This document shows positions 34,256 to 43,638 of a stretch of DNA of 64,000 bases, piece by piece. The position numbers and the translations under genes were made by a program. The DNA comes from Paenibacillus aurantius (lineage in GTDB: Bacteria; Bacillota; Bacilli; Paenibacillales; NBRC-103111), in contig NZ_CP130318.1 in the NCBI RefSeq assembly GCF_032268605.1, positions 4,687,501 through 4,751,500 on the forward strand, read 5' to 3'. How positions within the stretch are numbered: the first letter of the stretch is position 1; every line of letters starts with the position of its first letter. The notes beneath the pieces are model-generated. The model saw only the letters and a list, made by a program, of their open reading frames with translations. It did not search any database and was not told the DNA's origin.

Positions 34256-36763
34256 CTATTCGTTTAGGGCCGAAACCATAAGCTTATCCAGCGGCACCGG
34301 ATTTCCCGCCGCATCCGTGACAGAGACCGTCCGGGTTTCCCCCGGCAGCAGGTCGAAGAAATTGTCGCTGAAGCGGACGTTTCCTTGAGGAAGCTCCAGC
34401 TTCACCATCCGCGCGAGGACGCTGTCCGCCGTGATACGCACCGTTCCGTCCTCCCCGCCTTTCTCCACCTTCAGGACGGCCGCCGGCAGGCGCAGGTCCT
34501 TCGGATCCCGGAGGAAGTACCGGTTGGCCGGGGCCTCCCAGCCTTCGGCCATCAGCTCGACGACGACCTCCTCCGCCGGCCTGCCGTTCAGTACCTCCGC
34601 CTCCGGCAGGCGCCCGAGCTCGACGGCCCCGTTCGCCGGCACCTTCGCCGCAAGCCGGAAGGACGAAACCTCCGCTCCCCGGAAATCATAAACGGTGAGC
34701 CGGACTTGTCCTTCATAGGCCTGAAGGGTGTCGTTGACCACCCAAACGGCGAGCTCCCCTCCCGGCTCATGGTCGAGCGAGAGCAGCAGCGGATGATAGA
34801 AATTCCGAGCGTAATGATAGGAAGCTTTGGGCAGCAGCTCATAGTCGATCATCGACCAGCTTGTTCCGGGCCAGCTGTCGTTAAGCTGCCAGACAAGCGC
34901 TCCGCTCGTCCGTTCCTTATGGCGGCGGTAATGCTCGATGCCGTATTTCAGTCCCTCCGCCTGGGTCAGCATGGAGAAGTTCATGTACTCCTCGATATCC
35001 TTCGGAACACCGGTGAAGCCTTCCATGAGCAGAATGCCCTTCTGGTGGTTCGTGTCCTTGTTGCGGTACGCCATCTCGGCGCTGTTCCAGTAGAATTCGC
35101 CCTCAGGAATGTTTTTCTCCAGCGTGTACCGGTTGGCGGAGGCATGCATGCCGAACTCGCTGCTGAAGAGGGTGAAATCTTTCTTGTAGTTTTTGAAGGT
35201 CACGCCCTCCACGCTGTACTCGAGAAGCGGCGGCTCCCCGAATTTCCGCGGGTAGACGGAGCCGTGCCACACCTGCCAGTTATGGCGGTCCCCCTCCTGG
35301 GGATCGTTGGCGTCATTTCCGCCGTAAGGCGAGGAAGGCCAGTAAGCCCGGCTGTCGTCCAGCTCCTCCAGCACCTCGGGAATAAGCTCGTGGTAGATGG
35401 CCTCGCCGTAGAAGGGGCAGGTGAGGTCTCCGCCCGCCGTCTTCATGTCATAGAGCCAGTCAATCTCGTTGTTGCCGCACCAGAGCGCGAGCGAGGCATG
35501 GTTGCGCAGCCTCTTGACGTTGTAGACGACTTCCTGGCGGACATTTTCCATGAAATCGCGGTTGAAATCCGGGAACAACGCATTCGCGAAGGCAAAATCC
35601 TGCCACACGAGCACTCCCTGCCGGTCGCATTCCTCAAAGAAGATGTCCTTCTCATAGATGCCGCCGGCCCATACCCGGAGCATGTTCATGTTCGCCTCCA
35701 CGGAGAGGGTGATGAGATCTCGGTAGCGGTCATCGGGAGCCGCGCCGATAAAATGATCCACGGGAATCCAGTTCGCTCCCTTGGCGAACAGCCTCACGCC
35801 GTTCAGCACGAAGGCAAACGCCTTCCGTCCCTGCTCATCCTCGAGCTGCAGCTGGATCGTCCGGATGCCGAACGGCTTCCGGTACCGGTCCACCGGCTCC
35901 CCATCCGCTTGAAGCGTAACCTCAAGCTCGTACAGATAAGGCTCTCCGAGGTCGTGCGTCCACCACAGCCGGGGATCGGCTACCGTAAGCTCGAGGGAAC
36001 CGGTTCTCCCGCCCAGCGGGAAGCTCCCCTCCGCCGCCACCCGGCCGTCAGCATCCCACAGCCGTACCGAGGCTTCGAGAGCCGTCCCCCGGCGGATCCG
36101 GGCGGCTTCAGCGTCCACCCGAATGACGGCTTCCGTGCCGTTCCTCTGCACCGTCCGGGCAAAGACGCTCTCCAGCTTCGCAAGCCTCTTCCGCTCGATT
36201 CGAACCTTTCCCCAAATGCCGGTCGTCACCATCCGCGGCCCCCAGTCCCAGCCGAAATTCATAGCCGCCTTTCGGAGCCAAGGCCGTTCCTTCGTATAGG
36301 AGGACCATTGGAACTGTTCCTTCTCCCGGTTGTGCAGGTACAGCGGATCGAAACGGACGGCGATCGTGTTCTTTCCGTTCCGCAGCACCCGGGACACGTC
36401 AAAGCGGTGGGCCATCAGCATATTGGCGGTCGTGCCGATTTCGTGGCCGTTGACGAAGACGGCGGCGAACGTATCCAGCCCTTCGAACACAAGCTCGTGC
36501 CTTTCTTCCTTGTCCTCTCCAAGCGCATAGTCAAACGTATAACGGTACCACCATTCCTTGCGCTCGATCCAGCGGCTCTTGGCGTCGTTATGCCCGAAAT
36601 AAGGATCGTCGATCAGCTTTCTCTCGATTAATGCGGAATGAACGTCGCCCGGCACCCGGGCCGTGATCCAGAACCGGTCGTCGAGCCCCGGAGCCGCCGC
36701 CTCCACCGGCCGAATGTCTCCCACTTCAGAAGACTGCAGCCTCCATAATCCTGACAATTCCAT
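34256..36763 (-). CDS. Beta-mannosidase, glycoside hydrolase family 2
   Basis: An 835-residue cytoplasmic enzyme of usual length for the family. The N-terminal sugar-binding domain is followed by an immunoglobulin-like domain (about 195-305) and a TIM barrel with K-G-A-N-W-I-P-V-D near 328 and W-A-G-G-I-Y-E. The acid/base is E433 in W-C-G-N-N-E and the nucleophile is E536 in S-S-E-F-G, as in family 2 beta-mannosidases. It releases mannose from the non-reducing end of beta-mannosides, suggesting the importer brings in manno-oligosaccharides. It is the last gene of an apparent operon, 36 bases after the response regulator. Confidence 0.94.
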   Translation of the reverse strand: MELSGLWRLQSSEVGDIRPVEAAAPGLDDRFWITARVPGDVHSALIERKLIDDPYFGHNDAKSRWIERKEWWYRYTFDYALGEDKEERHELVFEGLDTFAAVFVNGHEIGTTANMLMAHRFDVSRVLRNGKNTIAVRFDPLYLHNREKEQFQWSSYTKERPWLRKAAMNFGWDWGPRMVTTGIWGKVRIERKRLAKLESVFARTVQRNGTEAVIRVDAEAARIRRGTALEASVRLWDADGRVAAEGSFPLGGRTGSLELTVADPRLWWTHDLGEPYLYELEVTLQADGEPVDRYRKPFGIRTIQLQLEDEQGRKAFAFVLNGVRLFAKGANWIPVDHFIGAAPDDRYRDLITLSVEANMNMLRVWAGGIYEKDIFFEECDRQGVLVWQDFAFANALFPDFNRDFMENVRQEVVYNVKRLRNHASLALWCGNNEIDWLYDMKTAGGDLTCPFYGEAIYHELIPEVLEELDDSRAYWPSSPYGGNDANDPQEGDRHNWQVWHGSVYPRKFGEPPLLEYSVEGVTFKNYKKDFTLFSSEFGMHASANRYTLEKNIPEGEFYWNSAEMAYRNKDTNHQKGILLMEGFTGVPKDIEEYMNFSMLTQAEGLKYGIEHYRRHKERTSGALVWQLNDSWPGTSWSMIDYELLPKASYHYARNFYHPLLLSLDHEPGGELAVWVVNDTLQAYEGQVRLTVYDFRGAEVSSFRLAAKVPANGAVELGRLPEAEVLNGRPAEEVVVELMAEGWEAPANRYFLRDPKDLRLPAAVLKVEKGGEDGTVRITADSVLARMVKLELPQGNVRFSDNFFDLLPGETRTVSVTDAAGNPVPLDKLMVSALNE

Positions 36764-36799
36764 CGTTGATCTCTCCCATGAAGGCGCTCCACGGCGCCG

Positions 36800-38368
36800 T
36801 TATCGTTCTCTTTGCTGCCCTAAACCGTTACGATCCGGGATGCGGGACTCCCGGTATTCGCTGGGCGTTTGGCCCGTGTATTTCTTGAACAGCTGGCTGA
36901 AATATTTGACATCCTCATATCCGACTATTCCCGCCACCTCGCTGATTTTCGCCGGCGAAACAGCCAATATTTCCATCGCCCGGCGGATTTTCTGGCCGGT
37001 AACGAAATCTCCGAAGGTTTGGCCGGTTTCTTTCTTGAAGACCTCGCTTAGGTGGCTCGGGTTCAAGTGCACGTGCTTCGCCACCTGCTGAAGCCGGACG
37101 TCTCCCCCCAGGTTCTCTTCGATATAAGCCATCGCCCGCTGGACGTGAGACACTTGTCCCTCCGCGAGCCGGCTGTGATAATGCTTCATTAAAGTATAAA
37201 GCGACTGGAACAGCTCTTCCTTCGGCGCGGCGCCGCTCGTTCCCGGCAGGGAAGGAGGCATGCTGCCCGTTGCGTCGCGGCCGGTCGCTTCCATCACCCT
37301 TTCCAGCCAGCGGTGGGCGGACAGGCCGGCCGAACGGACCGACGCCTCCAGCGATTCGACGGTCATGTCGGGATCCGCGATCCGCTCCTCGACGTACTGC
37401 TGCACCCAGGATTTAAGCGCGACGGGATCGTCCTCGAGCAGAATGGACGAGAGCGACAGCTCCTCCGCATGGGAGCAGACCGTCCGTCCGCCTTTCCGGT
37501 CCCGGATGTCCGAGGCCTCCACCAGCCTCCTGCCCAGCAGAAGGGGATACCGGAAAGCGCTGACGGCACCTGCGTATGATATCGAAAGCTCGCGCGGACC
37601 CTGTACCACTGGGCCCGCTCCCGCGTAAAGCCTGGCCTTAAGAAGGCGCTCGATGCGTCCCATGACCGTCTCCAGATTACCTCCCCCATCCTGGCGGATC
37701 ACCGCCGCCACCCGGTCCGGCTCGACCAGGGTTTCCGCGTTCAAGGAATCCTTCAGCGTATTCTCCACGGCAAAAAGGAGCAGGGAACGCGATGAGGGTG
37801 TTTTCCCCCAGCCTTCCGCCCCGAAAAGAACAACCTGGAGCGGGGACGATTCTCCCCTCTCCCGAAACAGGCCGGGCAAGTCGTCGGAAATCGCTCCCCA
37901 TTCCACGCCTTCCGTAGAGCCGGAAAACAGCCTCTCCAGCAGCCGGTTCCGGGCTTCCGTGCTTCGGAAGCGGTCCTGGCTGTGGGCCGCCCATTTGGAC
38001 TCGATGCGGGCCTTCGCCCTCAGCACCGTCTGGATGATTTCCTCTGGCCGGCTGGTCTTCAGAATATAATCGCTGACCTCCTGCCGGATCGCCTGCTGCA
38101 TATAGGTAAAGTCATCATAGCCCGACAGGATGATCACCTCCGTATCGGGGAAGAGGCGCTTGGTTTCCTTTGCGAGATGCAGCCCTGTTTGGCCCGTCAT
38201 GCGGATGTCGGTCAGCACAATGTTCGGCCTCTCCTCCGGCAGCCGGCTTAAGGCCTCCTCCGCGGAAGCGGCGGGTTCAAGCAGGGTGAGCCCCAGCTCC
38301 TCCCAGTTAATGACACGGGCAAGGCCCGTACGGATAATCACCTCGTCATCCACGATCATGATTCTCAT
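36800..38368 (-). CDS. AraC-type response regulator (system C)
   Basis: A 522-residue regulator with receiver residues D7/D8, phospho-acceptor D54 (V-L-T-D-I-R-M) and K104, a long middle region, and a C-terminal AraC helix-turn-helix (V-A-K-H-V-H-L-N-P-S-H-L-S-E-V-F). Its ATG overlaps the end of the kinase gene by 23 bases, with GAGGAGG inside the kinase, so the two are coupled. It probably controls the importer genes upstream in its own operon. Confidence 0.94.
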   Translation of the reverse strand: MRIMIVDDEVIIRTGLARVINWEELGLTLLEPAASAEEALSRLPEERPNIVLTDIRMTGQTGLHLAKETKRLFPDTEVIILSGYDDFTYMQQAIRQEVSDYILKTSRPEEIIQTVLRAKARIESKWAAHSQDRFRSTEARNRLLERLFSGSTEGVEWGAISDDLPGLFRERGESSPLQVVLFGAEGWGKTPSSRSLLLFAVENTLKDSLNAETLVEPDRVAAVIRQDGGGNLETVMGRIERLLKARLYAGAGPVVQGPRELSISYAGAVSAFRYPLLLGRRLVEASDIRDRKGGRTVCSHAEELSLSSILLEDDPVALKSWVQQYVEERIADPDMTVESLEASVRSAGLSAHRWLERVMEATGRDATGSMPPSLPGTSGAAPKEELFQSLYTLMKHYHSRLAEGQVSHVQRAMAYIEENLGGDVRLQQVAKHVHLNPSHLSEVFKKETGQTFGDFVTGQKIRRAMEILAVSPAKISEVAGIVGYEDVKYFSQLFKKYTGQTPSEYRESRIPDRNGLGQQRER

Positions 38369-40148
38369 GACGCACCTCCTCTCGGATGGGAATGCTAAAC
38401 GCGACGCGGGTGCCCGCGCCAGGCCGGCTTTCGATCTTCAGCCCCGCCTCCGGCCCGTAATGCAGCAGAAGCCGTTCATGAACATTCCTCAGCCCGTAGC
38501 TCCCTTCGAGCGATAACGGCAGCTCTTCCTCGGGGTATCCTTCCGGTGAGCCTGCCTGCTCCAGGCGGGCCCTCAAGGAGCTGACCTGCTCCTCACTCAT
38601 TCCCACTCCATCGTCCAGGACGAGAAAGGCCATCCGGCTCTGCTTCCTCTCGACCATCACGGTAATCGTCCCCCGTCCTTCCTTCCTCTGAACCCCGTGG
38701 AGCATGGCGTTCTCAACGAGCGGCTGCAGCAGCAGCTTGAGCATGATCTTCTCCGTTAAGTCCGGATCCACCGAGCAGTCGACCGTAAACTTGTCCGGGA
38801 ACCGGATGGACTGGACCTGCGCATAGTTGCGGATATGGGCGATTTCCTGGTGAACCGGGCAATAGTCCTTTCCTTTGTTCAGACTGAACCGCAGAAAATC
38901 GCTCAAGGCACCCACCATATCCGCAATCCTCTTCTCCTCGTTCATCAAGGCGATCCAGTGAATGGAGGACAGGGTGTTATACAGAAAATGCGGGTTGATC
39001 TGCGCCTGAAGAGCCCGGAGGTCCGCTTCCTTCTTGCGCGTTTCGTTGCGGATCAGCTCTTTCTTCAGCATTTCGATATGCCGGCCGAGTCGGTTGTAGC
39101 TCTCCGCAAGGCGGCCGATCTCATCCGGGGAGCCCGCCGGATAACGCGGAAGCGGTTCGTTCGGGTCCACCTTCGATAGAAGCCGGGTCAGCGTCTGCAG
39201 CGGATTCGTCACCCGCCGGACGAGGAAGAGGACGAGTCCCGCAGCGGCGATAACTGCCAGGGCGACCGCGGCAGCCGTAAGCGTTACGATATAGCGGCTG
39301 GACGCGCTGTACAGCTCATAGGGAATCAGGCCGACCAGCGTCCAGCCAACCATAGGCTCCTTGTAGTACAGGACGGTTTTCTTATCCGGCCCGCTGCCGT
39401 AGGTCACCGCGCCTGACACCTTGCCGGTTAGCGAGGAAGAAAGACCGGGAAACAGGGCGTCCAAGGGATGGGACACCCGGCTTTCGTCCGCAGCCGACAC
39501 GACCAATCCCTTGTCATTGACCAGCATGACACTTCCTTGCCCATCACCTAGCTGCGGCTCGTTCCAGAGCCGGATAAGGGCCTGTTCGTTTAAGGTGATG
39601 GAGATCGACCCCAAATCCGTGTAAGTGCCGATCCCCCGCATCGGCCGGATAAAGGAAAGGACCGTGTGGCTTCCGGAGTAATTCACGATCCGGTACGGAT
39701 CGGTCCAGCGTTTGCCCGTCAACCGCTGGATATCCGCGATGCGGGTCAGGTCCGATTCATAAATAGTAGCCGTGGAGAGCGGAGCTTTGGTCCCTGACGG
39801 ATAAAGGGTAATGGCCGTCAGGTAGTCCTTGTAGCCGGCCAGGTTGGTCATAAGCCCGAGAACGCGGTCCCGTTCCACCGGATCCTCCCCGGGCTTGGCC
39901 AAATACTGCTGAATGTCCCGCTGGCCGATCATAAAAAGCGACATGTTCTCCACATCGCTCAGAATGAACTTTAATTTGGCTTCCATTTGATGCAGGGTAT
40001 CGATTCCGGCCTGCTTCGTTTTTGCCTCCGCCGCCCTCGAGGAGGTGACATAAGAGAATCCCCCCAGAAACAATAGGGGGATTAGGATCGAAACGAGCAG
40101 CAGGAAGGACAGCCGGCGCCGCAGGGAACCTGCCAGCCAACGCCACAT
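38346..40148 (-). CDS. YesM-type sensor histidine kinase (system C)
   Basis: A 600-residue kinase with membrane segments at about 13-33 and 285-310, an extracellular Cache-like domain between them, a HAMP domain, and a His_kinase domain with phospho-acceptor in Q-I-N-P-H-F-L-Y-N. The ATP-binding part has D-D-G-V-G-M and G-S-Y-G-L-R-N-V. GGGGGAGG precedes the ATG. It follows the second permease by 52 bases with no terminator. Confidence 0.93.
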   Translation of the reverse strand: MWRWLAGSLRRRLSFLLLVSILIPLLFLGGFSYVTSSRAAEAKTKQAGIDTLHQMEAKLKFILSDVENMSLFMIGQRDIQQYLAKPGEDPVERDRVLGLMTNLAGYKDYLTAITLYPSGTKAPLSTATIYESDLTRIADIQRLTGKRWTDPYRIVNYSGSHTVLSFIRPMRGIGTYTDLGSISITLNEQALIRLWNEPQLGDGQGSVMLVNDKGLVVSAADESRVSHPLDALFPGLSSSLTGKVSGAVTYGSGPDKKTVLYYKEPMVGWTLVGLIPYELYSASSRYIVTLTAAAVALAVIAAAGLVLFLVRRVTNPLQTLTRLLSKVDPNEPLPRYPAGSPDEIGRLAESYNRLGRHIEMLKKELIRNETRKKEADLRALQAQINPHFLYNTLSSIHWIALMNEEKRIADMVGALSDFLRFSLNKGKDYCPVHQEIAHIRNYAQVQSIRFPDKFTVDCSVDPDLTEKIMLKLLLQPLVENAMLHGVQRKEGRGTITVMVERKQSRMAFLVLDDGVGMSEEQVSSLRARLEQAGSPEGYPEEELPLSLEGSYGLRNVHERLLLHYGPEAGLKIESRPGAGTRVAFSIPIREEVRHENHDRG

Positions 40149-40200
40149 GATGTCCTCCCCCTTCCTTTTTTACTATCCAGTATACCTCATGCCCGCCGGA

Positions 40201-41079
40201 TCAGCCCTTGACTGCCCCTGCGGTCATCCCTTTCATGACCTGCTCCTGGAACAGAAGGTACACCACGATCGTCGGGATGACCGCGATGGACATCGCCGCA
40301 AGCGTCAGACTGTAATCCGTCTGGTAACCGTCGGCAAACGTCGCGATGCTGAGCGGGAGCGTTTTGAGAGACGACTTGCTTATGAACACGAGAGCGAATG
40401 AGAAATCGTTCCAGAAGTGCAGGAAGCTGAGAATCGTTACCGTCGACAGCGCCGGCAGGGAAATCGGCAGCATGATGCGAAGGAACACGCCCCACAAGCC
40501 GGTGCCGTCGATAAAGGCCGCCTCCTCCATTTCCTTCGGAATGGAAGCCAGGTAGGCGGTAAGCACGAAGATGGCCGTCGGCAGAGCGAACGCCACGTAG
40601 GGCAGAATGAGCGCCCAATACGTGTTCAGAAGAGACAGCTGCTTCATCAGGATGAACAGCGGCACCAGCGTACTGTGGATCGGAATAAGCATGCCGACCA
40701 CGAAGAAGCCCATGATCCAAGCCTTGAAGCGGAACCGGAACCGGGCCAGCACGAAGGAGGCCAGAGCCGAGATGAACAGCGTCAGAGCAAGCGAGGTCAA
40801 GGACACGATAACGGAATTTCCGAAGGCCCTCCCCATGTGGGAGCTGGTCCAGGCTCTGGTAAAATTCTCAAACTGCCACGTTTCCGGCAGGGAGAACGGA
40901 CGGTTGATGAATTCCATGTTGGTTTTGAATGCGGAGATGAACAGCCAGAAGAGGGGATACAGCGTCAGCACCCCATACACGGTAAGGCCCGTCCAAAAAA
41001 TGGCTCCTCTCCATTTTCTCCCGGATCTCCCCGCTTTATGTGAAGCAGCCGGTGAATAAGCAGCGGCGGTGTTGCTCAT
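40201..41079 (-). CDS. ABC importer permease, MalG type (system C)
   Basis: A 292-residue permease with six hydrophobic segments and the EAA loop E-E-A-A-F-I-D-G-T-G-L-W. The C-terminal M-K-G-M-T-A-G-A-V-K-G is typical of MalG-like permeases for sugars. GGGGGAGG lies before the ATG, and the gap to the first permease is 16 bases. Confidence 0.92.
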   Translation of the reverse strand: MSNTAAAYSPAASHKAGRSGRKWRGAIFWTGLTVYGVLTLYPLFWLFISAFKTNMEFINRPFSLPETWQFENFTRAWTSSHMGRAFGNSVIVSLTSLALTLFISALASFVLARFRFRFKAWIMGFFVVGMLIPIHSTLVPLFILMKQLSLLNTYWALILPYVAFALPTAIFVLTAYLASIPKEMEEAAFIDGTGLWGVFLRIMLPISLPALSTVTILSFLHFWNDFSFALVFISKSSLKTLPLSIATFADGYQTDYSLTLAAMSIAVIPTIVVYLLFQEQVMKGMTAGAVKG

Positions 41080-41095
41080 GGGTTCCTCCCCCTTT

Positions 41096-41974
41096 CTAGG
41101 CGGTCTTGGTTTTGCGGCTCATCAGCCATTGGCTGACGCCGATAAAGAGCAGGCTGATGGCGATAATGGAAGTGGAAATGGCGCTTCCGTACCCGTAACG
41201 GTAGGAAGTGAAGGTCGAGTTGTACATATAGGTAGCCAGAAGCTCGGTGGAATGGGCCGGCCCGCCCTTCGTCATGATGTAGACCAGGTCGAAGGATTTC
41301 AGGCTTCCCGAGATGCAGAGGACAATGGCCACCTGCACCGTGCTCCAGATCATAGGCAGAATAATCGAAACCATTTTACGCGCCCCGGTTGCCCCGTCGA
41401 TCTTGGCGGCATCGTGAATGTCACCGGGAATATTCTGAAAGGCGGAGATGAAAATAATGAGATAGAGCCCGACAAAGCTCCAAATAAGAGGCGGAATAAG
41501 CGAGAAAATCGCAATCTTGGAATCGGAAAGCCACTGAAGCTTCCAGCTGGCCAGCCCGAGACGGTCCAGAAGAAAGTTAAGAATCCCGATCTGCGGATGG
41601 TAAATGTACTGCCAGATCATGCCGATGACGACCGCGGACAAGACCATGGGCATAAACACGGCCGAGCGCAGAAAACGTTGAAGCAGGCTGTTCTTGTGCA
41701 GCAGGATGGCGAGAATCAGCGCCAGCGGAACCTGTCCGAGCACCGAAGCCAAGACGAAAATAATGTTGTTCTTGAGCGCCCGCCAGAAGATCGGATCCTT
41801 GAACACTTCCACATAGTTGTCGAAGCCTATGAATTTGGCGGCCCCGATCCCTTTCCAGTTGAAGAATCCGTAGTAAGCCGACCAGATCACCGGCACGAAA
41901 ACAAACAAAGCATAGATCACGACGGACGGCAGCAGGCCGAGGACGATAAATCGCCGGATGCGCAACGTGTTCAT
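41096..41974 (-). CDS. ABC importer permease, MalF type (system C)
   Basis: A 292-residue permease with MalF-type segments and the EAA loop D-A-A-K-I-D-G-A-T-G-A-R-K-M. F-V-P-V-I-W-S-A-Y-Y-G-F-F is the usual first-segment motif. A TTG two codons upstream is possible, but AGAGGAAG fits the ATG with 9 bases of spacing. A strong stem-loop lies 28-48 bases upstream. Confidence 0.92.
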   Translation of the reverse strand: MNTLRIRRFIVLGLLPSVVIYALFVFVPVIWSAYYGFFNWKGIGAAKFIGFDNYVEVFKDPIFWRALKNNIIFVLASVLGQVPLALILAILLHKNSLLQRFLRSAVFMPMVLSAVVIGMIWQYIYHPQIGILNFLLDRLGLASWKLQWLSDSKIAIFSLIPPLIWSFVGLYLIIFISAFQNIPGDIHDAAKIDGATGARKMVSIILPMIWSTVQVAIVLCISGSLKSFDLVYIMTKGGPAHSTELLATYMYNSTFTSYRYGYGSAISTSIIAISLLFIGVSQWLMSRKTKTA

Positions 41975-42001
41975 AACCAATCACTTCCTCTGCTAATGAA
42001 T

Positions 42002-42022
42002 CGGCCCTCCGCTCGGGAGGGC
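42002..42022 (-). other. Intercistronic stem-loop between binding protein and permease (system C)
   Basis: On the minus strand GGCCCTCC and GGAGGGCC form a stem with a 5-base loop. No T run follows, so it more likely stabilises the upstream binding-protein mRNA, or gives partial attenuation, than ends transcription. Confidence 0.6.
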
Positions 42023-42042
42023 CTTGGGTTAAGCGGTCCGGC

Positions 42043-43368
42043 TTATTTGCCGATAGCCCCCGCCTGGGCATCCTGAATTTTCTTCGCGATCGCTTCCGGA
42101 TTGCCGCCCATGAGCAGCTCCTGGAGGCTGTTGTTCGTGACCTCCACCGCGGCGGAGCTCAGCTTGGAGTCATAGACCGGGCTGATCTTCGTGTTCTTCA
42201 TGAGCTCGTTCAGCTCGATGAACAAAGGATTGGCTTTGGCTTTGTCCACGTCGATTTTGTAGCTGACCAGCGTGGAGCTGTCGAGCGTCGCCTTCTGTCC
42301 GTCCGGGCCGGCCAGGGCATAGAGCAATTCCTGTGCGGCTTCCTTCTGGGCGCCCTTCACCTTCTTGCTCATGCCCATCCCCGTCCCGACCACGCCGGAG
42401 GTGCTTTGCGCGTTTCCTTTGCCGCCGTCCACGGCAGGCAGGATGGTGATGTGCGTCGTGTCGAGCACTTCCTTAGGCGCCGTCTTCACGAGGTTCGCGA
42501 GAGCCCAGCCGCCGTCCATGAACATCGCGGCTTTGCCCTGGTTGTAGAGCTGGATCATCTGGTTCTCGTCGATGCTGTTGAAGCCGTCCTGGAAGGCTTT
42601 GGACTTACCGAGATCCTGAAGCACCGTGAGGGCCTTCACGAATTCCGGATCGGTGAATTTCGCCCCGTCCTGCTTGGCGGCCTTCAGGAACCAGTCCGTC
42701 CCGGTCACGCGGTCGGCAATGGTGCTGAAGATGGTGGATTGCACGACCCAGTTGGCTTTGTTGCCGAGCGCCACGGGAATGACGTTGTTCTTGTTGAACG
42801 TATCGATGGCGGCTTTAAGCTCGTCCCATGTCTTCGGTACCTTAACCCCGTATTTGTCGAAAATGGCCTGGTTGTAATAAATGAAGGAGCTTGGAGCCAG
42901 GTTCATCGGAACGGAATACGTCTTGCCGTCCACCGTGTAGCCGTCTAGCGCGTTCGGAATGAAGTTGTTCTTCCAGTCCGGCTTGCTGTTCAGGTAATCG
43001 TCGATAGGCTGCAGCAGACCGCCGCTGACGAACTCCTTGGTCATCGCATCCGGCCACATGACGAAGAGGTCCGGCATTTCATCCGCCGCGGCTACCGTGC
43101 GGAGTCTTGTCTTCAAGCCGTCGGTCGGCAGTCCTTCCACTTCCAGGTCAACGTTGGGATGCTTGGCTTTGAAATCGTCCAGGATGCCTCTCATGGCGAT
43201 CGCCTTGGCGTCTTGTCCGGTCCAGTTATGCCAGACGGTAAGCTTTACTTTCTCTCCGGCTCCGTTACCCGAAGCTCCCTGCTCCGTGTCGGCCGCTCCG
43301 CTGCCGCAGGCGGTCAGCAAGGATGCGGTAAGAAGGACGGGCGCCCCCCATTTCACCACTTTATTCAT
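42043..43368 (-). CDS. ABC importer substrate-binding lipoprotein, family 1 (system C)
   Basis: A 441-residue binding protein with a signal peptide ending in the lipobox L-L-T-A-C (C21). V-W-H-N-W-T-G and L-K-T-R-L-R-T-V-A-A are typical of family 1 carbohydrate-binding proteins. By operon context its ligand is probably a beta-manno-oligosaccharide (inference). GGGAGG precedes the ATG. It is the first gene of operon C. Confidence 0.93.
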   Translation of the reverse strand: MNKVVKWGAPVLLTASLLTACGSGAADTEQGASGNGAGEKVKLTVWHNWTGQDAKAIAMRGILDDFKAKHPNVDLEVEGLPTDGLKTRLRTVAAADEMPDLFVMWPDAMTKEFVSGGLLQPIDDYLNSKPDWKNNFIPNALDGYTVDGKTYSVPMNLAPSSFIYYNQAIFDKYGVKVPKTWDELKAAIDTFNKNNVIPVALGNKANWVVQSTIFSTIADRVTGTDWFLKAAKQDGAKFTDPEFVKALTVLQDLGKSKAFQDGFNSIDENQMIQLYNQGKAAMFMDGGWALANLVKTAPKEVLDTTHITILPAVDGGKGNAQSTSGVVGTGMGMSKKVKGAQKEAAQELLYALAGPDGQKATLDSSTLVSYKIDVDKAKANPLFIELNELMKNTKISPVYDSKLSSAAVEVTNNSLQELLMGGNPEAIAKKIQDAQAGAIGK

Positions 43369-43587
43369 AAGGTGTAACCTCCCTGGTTAGTCTCTAGTGT
43401 TGTTTGTATGGTCTGTCTTCATTCTATCGGGAGCAACCGCTTTCGGTAAGGGGAATCCCATCTGGAGCAGGGTAGAAAAAGATCGGCTTTCCGCCCCCAG
43501 CAGGCGGATGAGAAGCTCTAAGCGGAGCTTCCGACCCGTATACGGCGCAGCTGGGGTGGGATGGGAAGCTTCTTGCACAGCAATCGC

Positions 43588-43620
43588 CAAAAAACCCCCA
43601 TCTTGATTACAAGATGAGGG
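43588..43620 (-). terminator. Rho-independent terminator of the oxidoreductase operon
   Basis: On the minus strand CCCTCATCTTG and CAAGATGGGGG form a long stem with a 4-base loop, followed by six T. Confidence 0.9.
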
Positions 43621-43638
43621 CTGTTTGACGATAGTCAC

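Noticed and set aside
34385-36631. A 748-codon plus-strand open frame across the beta-mannosidase
   Set aside because: It is the mirror of a clear GH2 gene with active-site motifs. Long antisense frames are common in GC-rich coding DNA, and there is no ribosome site or known fold.
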